Source: CAZGYE01 sp964530165 (lineage in GTDB: Bacteria; Planctomycetota; Planctomycetia; Planctomycetales; Planctomycetaceae). Taken from it: 17,695 nt of DNA. A program made the position numbers and the translations under genes. The stretch lies in contig CAZGYE010000088.1 of NCBI GenBank assembly GCA_964530165.1, positions 1-17,695 of the forward strand, written 5' to 3'. Below, in pieces: positions 1 to 7,488 of this stretch (position 1 is the first letter of the stretch; every line of letters begins with the position of its first letter). The notes beneath the pieces are model-generated. The model was not told the origin of the DNA and did no database searches. It worked only from the letters and a program-made list of their open reading frames with translations.

Positions 1-17
1 GGTAGCAACCGGCGGGA

Positions 18-39
18 CCCACGGGTTGCCACCCGTGGG
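18..39. repeat. Short palindromic intergenic repeat
   Basis: Two perfect 9-bp arms (CCCACGGGT at 18-26 and ACCCGTGGG at 31-39) enclose a 4-nt loop. It lies in the noncoding start of the window, upstream of the DUF1570 gene. The CCCACGGGT/ACCCGTGGG core looks like dispersed palindromes I have seen between planctomycete genes, but only one copy is visible here. It could act as a terminator or mRNA 3'-end stabiliser for a gene to the left; no T-run follows, so it is not a classical intrinsic terminator. Confidence 0.6.
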
Positions 40-131
40 CTTTCTACAGTACCGTTTTCTCTCTCACGGATACAATCAGCGTGTCTGTTTTGGCCTCTCA
101 AAGCCCTCTTTCATCGGATCGCCGTCTCCCC

Positions 132-137
132 TAGAAT
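132..137 (+). promoter_or_regulatory. Possible -10 box of the DUF1570 gene
   Basis: TAGAAT matches the TATAAT consensus at five of six positions and ends 9 nt before the ATG at 147. Transcription would start almost at the start codon, so the mRNA would be leaderless or nearly so. That fits the absence of a Shine-Dalgarno sequence in front of this ATG. No convincing -35 box stands 16-18 nt upstream, so the call is weak. Confidence 0.25.
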
Positions 138-146
138 AGATCCGGC

Positions 147-1721
147 ATGAAACGAATCAACACGAGAGGCGGCCGGCCGATATGCTGCTCGATCGCCGGT
201 GTACTGCTGTTGGTTGTCGGCTTGGCGAGACCCGTCGAAGCGCAGAATAGGAACAGAAGCTCGCGAGCTGCGCAAAACATTCTGCAATTGCACCAGCAGA
301 ATCATCGTGCGCTGCGCCAGAAGCTGGCCGAATCGTTGGAGAAACTGGCGAAATTCTGCGACGAGAAGCAGTTCACCGAAGCCGCCGCAAATATCCGCCG
401 GCTGGCCGTTCCGGCTGAGACGCAGGAATTGCAGGTCGATCTGCTTCCCAAGAAGATCCAGCCGGACATCCCCCTCGATTCACCCCCGGATGAACGCTAT
501 TGGCGGACACAGCTTCGGCAATTGCAGAAGCAGTATGCGAAGGACGTGTATCTGCTGTCGCGACGTGTGTTGAAGGCGGGTTATCCCAGCTACGCCTACC
601 ACCTGGTGCAGGAGGTCGCGGTTCACGATCCCGATCACAAGTCGGCGCGACGATTGCTCGGTTACGTGAGGTACCGCAACGAATGGGTGACGCCCTTCGC
701 CGCACAGATGATGAGCAATCGATTTGTGTGGCACGACAAGTTCGGCTGGCTGCGGAAAGCGGACGTCGAAAAATACGAACAGGGGCAACGAAAGTTCAAG
801 CGGCGGTGGATGAGCGCCGCTCAGGAAGCCGTCATCCGCCAGGATTTCGACAAGCACCCCTGGGAAGTCCGCACCGATCATTATCTGATCAAGACAAACC
901 ACAGCCTGGAACGAGGCGTCGAGGTGGCCGTGGCACTGGAGAACTTCCACCGCTTTTTCTTCCAGACATTCGCTGGTTTTTTCAACACGCCGGAACAACT
1001 GCAGAAGCTGTTCGCAGGCGTTGCCGGCAGGCCGCGCCGACGAGCACAAACCAAACCGTTTGAGGTCCATTACTACCGAAGCCGTGACGAGTACATTCGA
1101 CGGCTCAAGCCGAAGATTCCCCAAATCGCAATCACCAACGGACTCTACTACACCACGGACCGCACGGCATACTTCTTCGACGATCCCGCCGGCAACAACG
1201 ACTCGACCTTGTATCACGAAGCAACACACCAGTTGTTTTACGAGAGCGATCCGAAAGACCGGCAGATTGCCATGAACGACAATTTTTGGATCATCGAGGG
1301 AATCGCCTGCTACATGGAGTCGTTTCAACGGAAAGACGGACGGTTTTCGCTTGGTGATCCTGGGTATATTCGGTTTCATGCCGGCCGGTTTCGTTATCTG
1401 AACGACAAGTACTACGTGCCGCTGGCCAGGTTTGCCGGCATGGGGATGCGAGTCTTTCAGGCCGATCCGAATCTCGAGAAGAATTACAGCCAGGCGTCGT
1501 ACCTGGCACATTTCTTCATGCACTACGACGACGGCCGATATCGTGACGCCCTGATTGAACACCTTTCGCAGCTTTACCGCGGCGCACGACGCAGACGCGT
1601 CGCCGTCCAGTCGCTTGCCGAATTGACCGGCGTCGACTTCGCGGAGCTCGACCGGCAATACGGCGAATACGTGAGACGCACCGAGACCGCTCTCGAACGC
1701 CCGCGCGCCGCTGCCGATTGA
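147..1721 (+). CDS. Secreted DUF1570-family gluzincin-like protein
   Basis: The protein has 524 residues. An N-terminal signal peptide has a basic start, a hydrophobic core at about residues 14-27 and a likely cut after VEA (32). A helical region with Lys/Gln-rich stretches follows. The C-terminal half carries HEATH at 357-361 (an HExxH zinc site) and Glu384 in EGIACYME, 22 residues beyond the second His. This HExxH...E spacing is that of gluzincin metallopeptidases and matches the DUF1570 family, which I know chiefly from planctomycetes. It probably acts outside the cytoplasmic membrane; the substrate is unknown and peptidase activity is inferred. The ATG at 147 is chosen because it gives a complete signal peptide, although no Shine-Dalgarno precedes it. 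The gene is monocistronic here and ends facing ribD across a 28-bp inverted repeat. Confidence 0.85.
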   Translation: MKRINTRGGRPICCSIAGVLLLVVGLARPVEAQNRNRSSRAAQNILQLHQQNHRALRQKLAESLEKLAKFCDEKQFTEAAANIRRLAVPAETQELQVDLLPKKIQPDIPLDSPPDERYWRTQLRQLQKQYAKDVYLLSRRVLKAGYPSYAYHLVQEVAVHDPDHKSARRLLGYVRYRNEWVTPFAAQMMSNRFVWHDKFGWLRKADVEKYEQGQRKFKRRWMSAAQEAVIRQDFDKHPWEVRTDHYLIKTNHSLERGVEVAVALENFHRFFFQTFAGFFNTPEQLQKLFAGVAGRPRRRAQTKPFEVHYYRSRDEYIRRLKPKIPQIAITNGLYYTTDRTAYFFDDPAGNNDSTLYHEATHQLFYESDPKDRQIAMNDNFWIIEGIACYMESFQRKDGRFSLGDPGYIRFHAGRFRYLNDKYYVPLARFAGMGMRVFQADPNLEKNYSQASYLAHFFMHYDDGRYRDALIEHLSQLYRGARRRRVAVQSLAELTGVDFAELDRQYGEYVRRTETALERPRAAAD

Positions 1722-1745
1722 ATCTGCGGCAACGTCGCGCGTAAC

Positions 1746-1827
1746 GGCGAGCGGGGGGCGTCAGCCCCCTGATGAAGTCGCGGAGATAAAAAACTGCAAA
1801 TCAGGGGGCTGACGCCCCCCGCTCGCC
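1746..1827. repeat. 28-bp perfect inverted repeat between convergent genes
   Basis: The arms at 1746-1773 and 1800-1827 are exact reverse complements, separated by 26 nt. Each arm also holds its own small hairpin (GGGGGC-GTCA-GCCCCC), so the element can fold as one long stem or two short ones. It sits between the convergent DUF1570 and ribD genes, and its right arm overlaps the last codons and stop of ribD. A close relative of the right arm recurs at 3047-3073 with a single inserted base. It may serve as a bidirectional terminator or mRNA-end structure. I take it to be one copy of a dispersed family. Confidence 0.85.
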
Positions 1828-2976
1828 TGTTTGCTGGTCGTTGACCGCACAACGTATCGGCCCGTGAATGTAGACGTCGCCTTTGACGATTTCGATCGAT
1901 GGGTTGTCGAGCTGCGACACGTCGGGGATGGTCGACAGGCCGATTCCCGCAAGCGGTGTCAGCGCGGATTTGCCGCCCAGCAGCTTCGGCGAGATGAAGA
2001 CGTGGACCTCGTCGATCAGGGATGCATCGAAAAACGCCCCCAAGAGCACGCCGCCCCCTTCGATGAGAACGTTGGTCATTCGGCGGCGTCCTAATTCATG
2101 AAGCAGGCCAGTGAGATCAGTTCGCCGCCGGCCCGATTCACCGCCGGCCTGGGTAACCGGAAGCTGGAGCACCTCGACGCCGGCCTGCTGTAAGCGATTC
2201 ACGTTTTCCGGTGGAGCGGTTTCACAGCACGCGACCAGCACCGGGGCTTGGTCGAGCGTGCGGACCAACTGCGCGGTCGCCGGCAATTTCGCATCGCTAT
2301 CAACGACGATTCGCGTGGCAACCCGCGGACCGGCAGGCCGAGCGGTCAACAGCGGGTCGTCGGACAGCGCCGTCGCCGAGCCGACGAGGACGGCGTCCAT
2401 CCGGCCTCGCAGCCGATGCACGATCTCGCGAGAGGCAAGGTTCGAAATCCACTGTGACTCACCGGTGCGGGACGCGAGTTTTCCGTCAAGGGTCATCGCC
2501 CACTTGGCGTGGACGTACGGCGTCTCGGTCGTGACAAGTTTGACAAACGGGGCCGCCAACCGGGCCGCTTCAGATTCCAGCAGTCCGACGTCAACCTCGA
2601 TGCCTGCGGATTTCAGCCGCGCGATGCCGCCGCCGTCGACGTGGGGGGACGGGTCGTGAATTCCGATGACAACCTTGCGGATACCGGCCCGGATGATCGC
2701 GTCCGTACACGGCGGTGTTTGTCCCTGGTGAGGACACGGTTCGAGCGTGACGAACAGGGTTGTCCCGGCAGCTCGCCCGCCCGCCTGCTCCAGCGCATGG
2801 ACTTCTGCATGGGGACCGCCGAACCGTTGGTGAAAGCCTTCTGCGACCAGCCGGAGATGCGCGTCGACAATGACGGCGCCGACGGTCGGGTTCGGCTCGA
2901 CCCGTCCCGACCCACGGGCGGCCAACTCAATGGCCCGCCGCATCACGTCTTCGGGATCGGCGAATTGGTGAGTCAT
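1801..2976 (-). CDS. ribD: RibD: bifunctional riboflavin deaminase/reductase
   Basis: The protein has 391 residues, the usual length for bifunctional RibD. The N-terminal deaminase domain (about 1-145) has the zinc site of the cytidine-deaminase fold: His56 and catalytic Glu58 in HAEV, with Cys81 and Cys90 in PCPHQGQTPPC. The C-terminal reductase domain (about 148-375) begins at HAKWAMTLDGKLA and includes the late IEGGG motif. Together they convert diaminohydroxyphosphoribosylaminopyrimidine to the ribitylamino-uracil precursor of riboflavin in the cytosol. The ATG at 2976 has a weak GGAA five bases upstream. The final residues GERGASAP and the stop codon are encoded by the right arm of the palindromic repeat, so the natural C-terminus has probably been replaced or extended. 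The SEC-C gene lies 114 bp upstream on the same strand; no other rib gene is present. Confidence 0.95.
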   Translation of the reverse strand: MTHQFADPEDVMRRAIELAARGSGRVEPNPTVGAVIVDAHLRLVAEGFHQRFGGPHAEVHALEQAGGRAAGTTLFVTLEPCPHQGQTPPCTDAIIRAGIRKVVIGIHDPSPHVDGGGIARLKSAGIEVDVGLLESEAARLAAPFVKLVTTETPYVHAKWAMTLDGKLASRTGESQWISNLASREIVHRLRGRMDAVLVGSATALSDDPLLTARPAGPRVATRIVVDSDAKLPATAQLVRTLDQAPVLVACCETAPPENVNRLQQAGVEVLQLPVTQAGGESGRRRTDLTGLLHELGRRRMTNVLIEGGGVLLGAFFDASLIDEVHVFISPKLLGGKSALTPLAGIGLSTIPDVSQLDNPSIEIVKGDVYIHGPIRCAVNDQQTGERGASAP

Positions 2977-3010
2977 GCTATTCCGGAACAGACGGCTTCA
3001 GGCAGGGAAT

Positions 3011-3073
3011 GGCGAGCGGCCGGCGTAAGCCGACTGTTCCGACAACCAGGGGGCTGACGCCGCCCCGCTCGCC
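3011..3073. repeat. Degenerate second copy of the palindromic repeat
   Basis: The left arm (3011-3031, GGCGAGCGGCCGGCGTAAGC...) and right arm (3052-3073) are imperfect reverse complements. The segment at 3047-3073 matches 1802-1827 apart from one inserted G, so this is the same family as the 28-bp element beside ribD. It lies in the 114-bp gap between the SEC-C gene end and ribD start. An RNA hairpin here could cause partial termination or processing between these two codirectional genes. Confidence 0.75.
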
Positions 3074-3090
3074 CATTTCATTAGAGACTG

Positions 3091-5262
3091 CTAATCTTGG
3101 CCGGGCAACCACAATTTCTTCTCGCCGTCCTGCGATTGCTGGGTAGCAGCGGGTGTCCAGATTCCGCCTTCGGTTGTGGAGCCGGCGCCCCCTGGGGCTG
3201 TGACGATGGGCGATTCCGGCTGCCAGGGGTCCTGCACGCCAAAAGCGTCCAGCAGTTGATGCAAATGATCCCGTATTTGCGGCAACTTCGTCCCGTAAGT
3301 GTCTCCAATATGCTTCAGCAGCGGATTCAGCGCGGGATCGTTGGGATCTTCCAGGCGGAGCGAGAGTTCCCGCATTTCCCACTGCAGTTCGTGCTCAAAC
3401 GCGTTTTCTTGTGTTCTCGCAAATTGGCGTCCCTTCTCGATCCACTGCAGGGCTTCATCCCGTTTGTACTGATCGTGGCACAGTTCGACTAAAGTGACGT
3501 ACACGCGGTTCAAATCGACCTGCTCCACGCATGACGGCCGCGAGAGAACTTCCGTGAGTACTTTGTACAAGAATGTGCCATGATGGATTAACAATGACCG
3601 ATTCAACGTGTGGGAAAGCTGCGCGTCGGACAACCGACCGACGGGCAGCCACTGCAAACGCATGGCCGAGAAGGAATTCAAGGGAGTCGTCTCGGCGACT
3701 TCAATTTGTGGGAAGTCATCGAGCTGCAAGCGCTCGCGCAGGAGATCGACGTCGAGAACGTGGCGGCGTCGGTTGCAATAGGCGTCGAGTGCGAACAGTG
3801 CCGCCGTCAACGGAACTTTTTGCTCCGGGTCGCCGGCGACTTCGAGCGGCGTTTTACCGCCGAGACCGGTCAGTCTCGTTTCCGGCCAAACCTGCGTGAT
3901 GACGTTCTGCCACTTCTGCCGTTCGAGATTCCTACGCAGGGCGACCGGCGTTTTCTGAGGGAAGTGCCACCGCCAACAAAAGGGGACCAGCTCTTGCGGA
4001 ACGGTTTCGACGACCAAGTCTTCCTCGTCTTCGATTTTGTCGGCTTCGACCTGTGTGCCGGCCGCCTCCAGGAGAAGGTCCCGGGCCACATCGAGAGGCT
4101 CGCCCACGAAGCCCATTAAATAGGCTTGGGCCGGTTCGTCGTTGTTGGCGTCGAAGATGTTCAACTGGGCCAGCACGTTTGCCACCGAGTCGAGGGTGAG
4201 CGGCTCGCTTGGCGGCGGATCAGTCGGCTCGGAACGATCGAGCACCAGGAACAGACCGGCCGGCGACTCCGCCTCCTGTTCGTCGTCCTCAGCTTGTGGA
4301 CGAGTCTCGATCCGTACCAAGCGGTCGTGCTCCGTGAGCAGTGTGAGCAGTTTCGAGACGGACTGAACTCGAAACGGCAGACTCACGATCTTGACGGAGT
4401 CTTCATCCGTTTTTTGATCGAGAAGTTGTGCGACCGTTTCGCACTCGATTGCCGTCGGAAAGTCGCTCTGCAGCCGGGCCGCCAGGTGAAGCGCCTCGGC
4501 CGCCGCCGTTTCGTCGCCGTCCCAAGCCCGGCACAAGCCGACGTTCTGCCACAAAGCCGCATTGTCGGGCTCTTGTTCGGCCAATTTGTCGAACAGCCGG
4601 GCGGCAGGTTCGAAACAGCCCAGCTCGCTCAAGCGGGCTGCTGTGGTTGCCTCGTTTTCGCTCTCTTCCAATCCCGAGTAGTCAGCCAGCGGATGCACGC
4701 TGCGCAGCGGGTAGGCCAGGTCCGTGTTGCTGTCGAACTCCAGCAGGTGCAGGAAGATGTCTTGCCGTTCCCGCTCGGGCATCAGCCGCATGGCCAGCGC
4801 CAAGTGTTGCCGGGACGCCATGTGCCGGCCGCTTGCAAGCATGAAGCCCGCGATTCCCATCGCCAGTCCACCGGTCATTTCGGGGTTGGCGTCTGCGCAG
4901 CGCTGAAACGCCAAATGAACGGCCTGCTTTGCAAGCTCGAATCCGTCCACCATGAACGACGCCGTGGCGTGCAACGCCAAACCGAAAATGTGATCGGGAT
5001 TGTTCTCAAGAAACTCTTCGAGAAGGGCCTTTGCCTGCCCGGCCTGCTGGGCGTTGAGCAAAATTGCCGCCCGGCTGGTCACGACCCAGGGGTTTCCCGG
5101 CTTGCATGCGGCCAGTTCTTCAAGTAGCCGCAGTGCCACGTGCGGCTGATTGTTCTGCCGAAGCTTGCCGATCTTTTCCATCTCGCCGGCGAGACCGGCG
5201 CAGCAAAACTTCAACTTTTTTCCGCTCCCGCACGGACACGGATCGTAGACATTCAGCGGCAT
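3091..5262 (-). CDS. SEC-C motif protein with TPR-like repeats
   Basis: The protein has 723 residues and no signal peptide, so it is probably cytosolic. Its extreme N-terminus is a SEC-C zinc motif, CPCGSGKKLKFCC, with Cys9, Cys11, Cys20 and Cys21. SEC-C motifs are usually C-terminal (as in SecA), so the N-terminal position is notable, although I believe it is usual for this planctomycete group. Residues about 25-290 are helical, with alternating small and hydrophobic residues typical of TPR repeats. An acidic stretch follows near the middle. The tail is rich in Gly, Thr and Gln and ends in KLWLPGQD. A role in protein-protein contacts is inferred; the function is unknown. The start is supported by AAGGA eight bases before the ATG. 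It may be co-transcribed with ribD. Confidence 0.8.
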   Translation of the reverse strand: MPLNVYDPCPCGSGKKLKFCCAGLAGEMEKIGKLRQNNQPHVALRLLEELAACKPGNPWVVTSRAAILLNAQQAGQAKALLEEFLENNPDHIFGLALHATASFMVDGFELAKQAVHLAFQRCADANPEMTGGLAMGIAGFMLASGRHMASRQHLALAMRLMPERERQDIFLHLLEFDSNTDLAYPLRSVHPLADYSGLEESENEATTAARLSELGCFEPAARLFDKLAEQEPDNAALWQNVGLCRAWDGDETAAAEALHLAARLQSDFPTAIECETVAQLLDQKTDEDSVKIVSLPFRVQSVSKLLTLLTEHDRLVRIETRPQAEDDEQEAESPAGLFLVLDRSEPTDPPPSEPLTLDSVANVLAQLNIFDANNDEPAQAYLMGFVGEPLDVARDLLLEAAGTQVEADKIEDEEDLVVETVPQELVPFCWRWHFPQKTPVALRRNLERQKWQNVITQVWPETRLTGLGGKTPLEVAGDPEQKVPLTAALFALDAYCNRRRHVLDVDLLRERLQLDDFPQIEVAETTPLNSFSAMRLQWLPVGRLSDAQLSHTLNRSLLIHHGTFLYKVLTEVLSRPSCVEQVDLNRVYVTLVELCHDQYKRDEALQWIEKGRQFARTQENAFEHELQWEMRELSLRLEDPNDPALNPLLKHIGDTYGTKLPQIRDHLHQLLDAFGVQDPWQPESPIVTAPGGAGSTTEGGIWTPAATQQSQDGEKKLWLPGQD

Positions 5263-5283
5263 CGGAAGTTTCCTTGGAAAGGC

Positions 5284-5292
5284 AATATAACA
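5284..5292 (-). promoter_or_regulatory. Extended -10 promoter candidate for the SEC-C gene
   Basis: Read on the minus strand the bases are TGTTATATT. TATATT matches TATAAT at five of six positions and is preceded by TGn, the extended -10 signature. Transcription would start near 5277, about 15 nt before the ATG at 5262. This leaves room for the AAGGA ribosome-binding site. The -35 region is poor, which extended -10 promoters tolerate. Confidence 0.4.
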
Positions 5293-5474
5293 CTCAAAAT
5301 AGTAACAAACCCGATCAGTTTTGACAGCGACCGGCTGTTCTCCCGCCGGCTTTTGCGAAAACCGTTACTGTCAGCACCATGATCACCCTCGGCAAATCCA
5401 TCACAACACGCGGGCCGTTGGACCGGATGTTCCCGCCCGTTTGCAAAAGCCGATACAGCCCGCAGAGACCGTTC

Positions 5475-5540
5475 GAGTTCAGAGTTGGGAATGCGGAGTT
5501 CAGAATGTTCTGGCTGCGTTGCATTCCGCAATCTGCAATC
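5475..5540. repeat. Degenerate 21-bp-spaced direct repeats
   Basis: GAGTTCAGA occurs at 5475-5483 and again at 5496-5504, exactly 21 bp apart. It is followed by an ATTCCGCAATCTGCAATC stretch with CTGCAATC-type repetition. The minus-strand translation of the first part gives SELRIPNSEL, a phrase I associate with spurious proteins made from intergenic repeats. The element sits just upstream of the asparagine synthase start. It looks like a decayed minisatellite rather than a coding segment. Confidence 0.5.
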
Positions 5541-5560
5541 GCAAGGACTGGTAAACATCG

Positions 5561-7477
5561 ATGTGCGGAATCCTTGGAATCGTTGCCAAACCAGGTGCAA
5601 CGGTCAGGCTCGATCGAGGGCGGATTCTGTCGATGCGCGATGCCATGCAGCCACGCGGTCCCGATGCGGCCGGTTTGTTCCAACATCGAAACGTCGCCTT
5701 CGCGCACCGGCGGCTGGCCATCCGTGACATCGCCGGCGGTGCACAGCCCTGGGTCTCCGAGGATCGGCAATGTGTGTTGGTCTATAACGGCGAGGTCTAC
5801 AACGACCACGCGTTGCGGCAGGAACTGGCCGCGCTCGGTCACCGATTCCGCTCGCGCTGCGACACCGAAGTGGTGATGGCCGCCTACGGGCAATGGGGAA
5901 CCGAATGTGTCTCGCGTTTACGGGGCATGTTTGCCTTCGGCATTTACGACTTCCGCGACGACAGTCTGTTTCTCGCCCGCGACCGCTTCGGAATCAAACC
6001 GTTGTTCCTCACGGAAGCGAACGGCTGCGTGCTCTTCGCCAGCAGCATTGCTGCTCTGCTGAAGCATCCTGAATTCGCCAAAGCACCGAACTTTTCCGTC
6101 ATCAGCCATTACCTGACGACGTTCCGCATCACGCTGGGCCGTGAGACCGTCTTTCAAGGGATTTGGCAGTTGCAGCCGGGCGAAACGCTCCGCTGGCGCG
6201 CCGGAGAGGTGGAGATTAAGAAGTACTGGAACTATCCAACCGAGGAGGATGACTCGCCCGATTACGGCGACGCATCGCGGGAACTCCAGGCGAGCTTACA
6301 GGAGTCCGTCGGGGCACGTCTGGCCAGCGACGTTCCGATCGGCATGTTCTTGAGCGGCGGAGTCGACTCGAACACGATTGCCTGCATGGTTCGCGAGTTG
6401 ACGCCGAAACGTCTCGTCGGTCACTGCGGCGGAGGCACGGACGAGGGATCACACGATTTCACCTACGCTCGCCGCTGCGCCGAGCACGTGCAGTTCGACT
6501 TCGACGAAGTCCGAGTTGGGCCGGACGAATATCTCCGGTGCTGGCAGTGGATGCTCGACGAATACGCCACGCCGCTGTCGACTCCGACAGACGTCATCCT
6601 GTATCGTCTGGCACACCAGATGAAGAAGTCGGTGGGGGTGGTGCTCGGCGGCGAAGGGGCCGACGAGTTGCTGTGCGGCTATGCCGTCCCGCACTGGGCC
6701 GGTCACGACTTCGATCGATGTCAACAACTCGCCGGCGGCCGCTGGGCGGAAAGTTCCCCGGGCGCCCGGCTGTTCCGCAGCAGCCTTGTGAAACAGTATG
6801 GACGCGACCGATTCGCATCGGCCGTCGATCACTACTTCGCCTTGAACAGCCTCATCCCCACCACCGCCAAAGGGTTGCTCTTGCAGCCGTGGGTCTGGCA
6901 GCAGGCCGACGAAGACCGCCACATGTGGAGCCTGTACACTGCTCTGTTCGACGAACTCGGCGAGCAGGCCACACAGCGGAAGCACACCGTTTTGCTGCAC
7001 CGTCTGAACCTGGAGGCGCTGCTGGGGCGTCTCGACAGTTCCACGATGCTGGCCTCCTTGGAAGCTCGGGTGCCGTACACTGATCAGCGCTTGGTCGAAC
7101 AGATGTTTCGCCTGCCGCAGCGATTCAAGATCGACGTGGCCCACACAGAGCATGCGCCCTACCTCACGTCGGGAGAATTGCAGGCGCGCCGCTCGTTGCG
7201 ATCGAAACGCATACTACGAACGGTCGCGGCCGGGTTGATGCCCGCCTCTCTGGCCTGCCGAAAGAAGGCGAGCTTTCCCACCCCGGTCGGGCGATGGCTG
7301 TCGGATGACTGGGCCGGTTGGGTCCGCGACACGCTGCGCAACAGCGAGTTCGGCCGTGCGGTCTTTCAACCGCGGGCCCTGAAGGAGTTGGCCGAGGATC
7401 TCTCACAGGCCGGCATGTGGCTGTGGCCGCTGCTGAACGTGATCCTCTGGGGCGACCGGCAGTTCGCCGATTGCTGA
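5561..7477 (+). CDS. asnB: Asparagine synthase, glutamine-hydrolysing
   Basis: The protein has 638 residues. The N-terminal glutamine amidotransferase domain (1 to about 200) starts MCGILGIV, so Cys2 becomes the nucleophile once Met is removed. Arg50, the NGE motif at 76-78 and Asp101 in CDTEV are in the expected glutamine-binding places. The synthetase domain carries the ATP pyrophosphatase loop SGGVDS at 265-270, GGEGADELLCGY, and ASLEARVPYTD. The enzyme uses glutamine, aspartate and ATP to make asparagine in the cytosol. Related paralogues amidate other carboxylates in polysaccharide or antibiotic clusters, but no such cluster is visible here. The start is fixed by the required Cys2; AAGGA lies about 13 bases upstream. 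It ends 11 bp before the convergent DUF1598 gene, with no obvious terminator between them. Confidence 0.93.
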   Translation: MCGILGIVAKPGATVRLDRGRILSMRDAMQPRGPDAAGLFQHRNVAFAHRRLAIRDIAGGAQPWVSEDRQCVLVYNGEVYNDHALRQELAALGHRFRSRCDTEVVMAAYGQWGTECVSRLRGMFAFGIYDFRDDSLFLARDRFGIKPLFLTEANGCVLFASSIAALLKHPEFAKAPNFSVISHYLTTFRITLGRETVFQGIWQLQPGETLRWRAGEVEIKKYWNYPTEEDDSPDYGDASRELQASLQESVGARLASDVPIGMFLSGGVDSNTIACMVRELTPKRLVGHCGGGTDEGSHDFTYARRCAEHVQFDFDEVRVGPDEYLRCWQWMLDEYATPLSTPTDVILYRLAHQMKKSVGVVLGGEGADELLCGYAVPHWAGHDFDRCQQLAGGRWAESSPGARLFRSSLVKQYGRDRFASAVDHYFALNSLIPTTAKGLLLQPWVWQQADEDRHMWSLYTALFDELGEQATQRKHTVLLHRLNLEALLGRLDSSTMLASLEARVPYTDQRLVEQMFRLPQRFKIDVAHTEHAPYLTSGELQARRSLRSKRILRTVAAGLMPASLACRKKASFPTPVGRWLSDDWAGWVRDTLRNSEFGRAVFQPRALKELAEDLSQAGMWLWPLLNVILWGDRQFADC

Positions 7478-7488
7478 AGCAAGATCGA

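Larger units (their letters stand above)
5263..5560. other. 298-bp divergent intergenic region
   Basis: This gap separates the SEC-C gene (leftward) from asparagine synthase (rightward), so it should hold both promoters. The SEC-C side has an extended -10 candidate at 5284-5292. A perfect TTGACA lies at 5321-5326 on the + strand, but no -10 box stands at the right distance. The right part (5475-5540) holds degenerate repeats described separately. No credible small gene is seen. Confidence 0.6.

Noticed and set aside
480..1658. Long open frame on the minus strand opposite the DUF1570 gene
   Set aside because: It is antisense to a gene with a signal peptide and HExxH motif. Its translation has no recognisable domain and the length follows from high GC.
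4126..5127. 333-codon plus-strand frame opposite the SEC-C gene
   Set aside because: It has no motif, while the minus strand encodes an intact CxC...CC zinc motif and TPR-like helices.
5321..5326. Perfect TTGACA as the asparagine synthase -35 box
   Set aside because: The sequence 16-18 nt downstream is GC-rich (CGCCGG) and has no -10 match, so I do not call a promoter here.
5379..5876. Plus-strand frame spanning the divergent gap and the 5' end of asparagine synthase
   Set aside because: It runs through degenerate repeats and then out of frame through a conserved amidotransferase domain; no ribosome-binding site or domain supports it.
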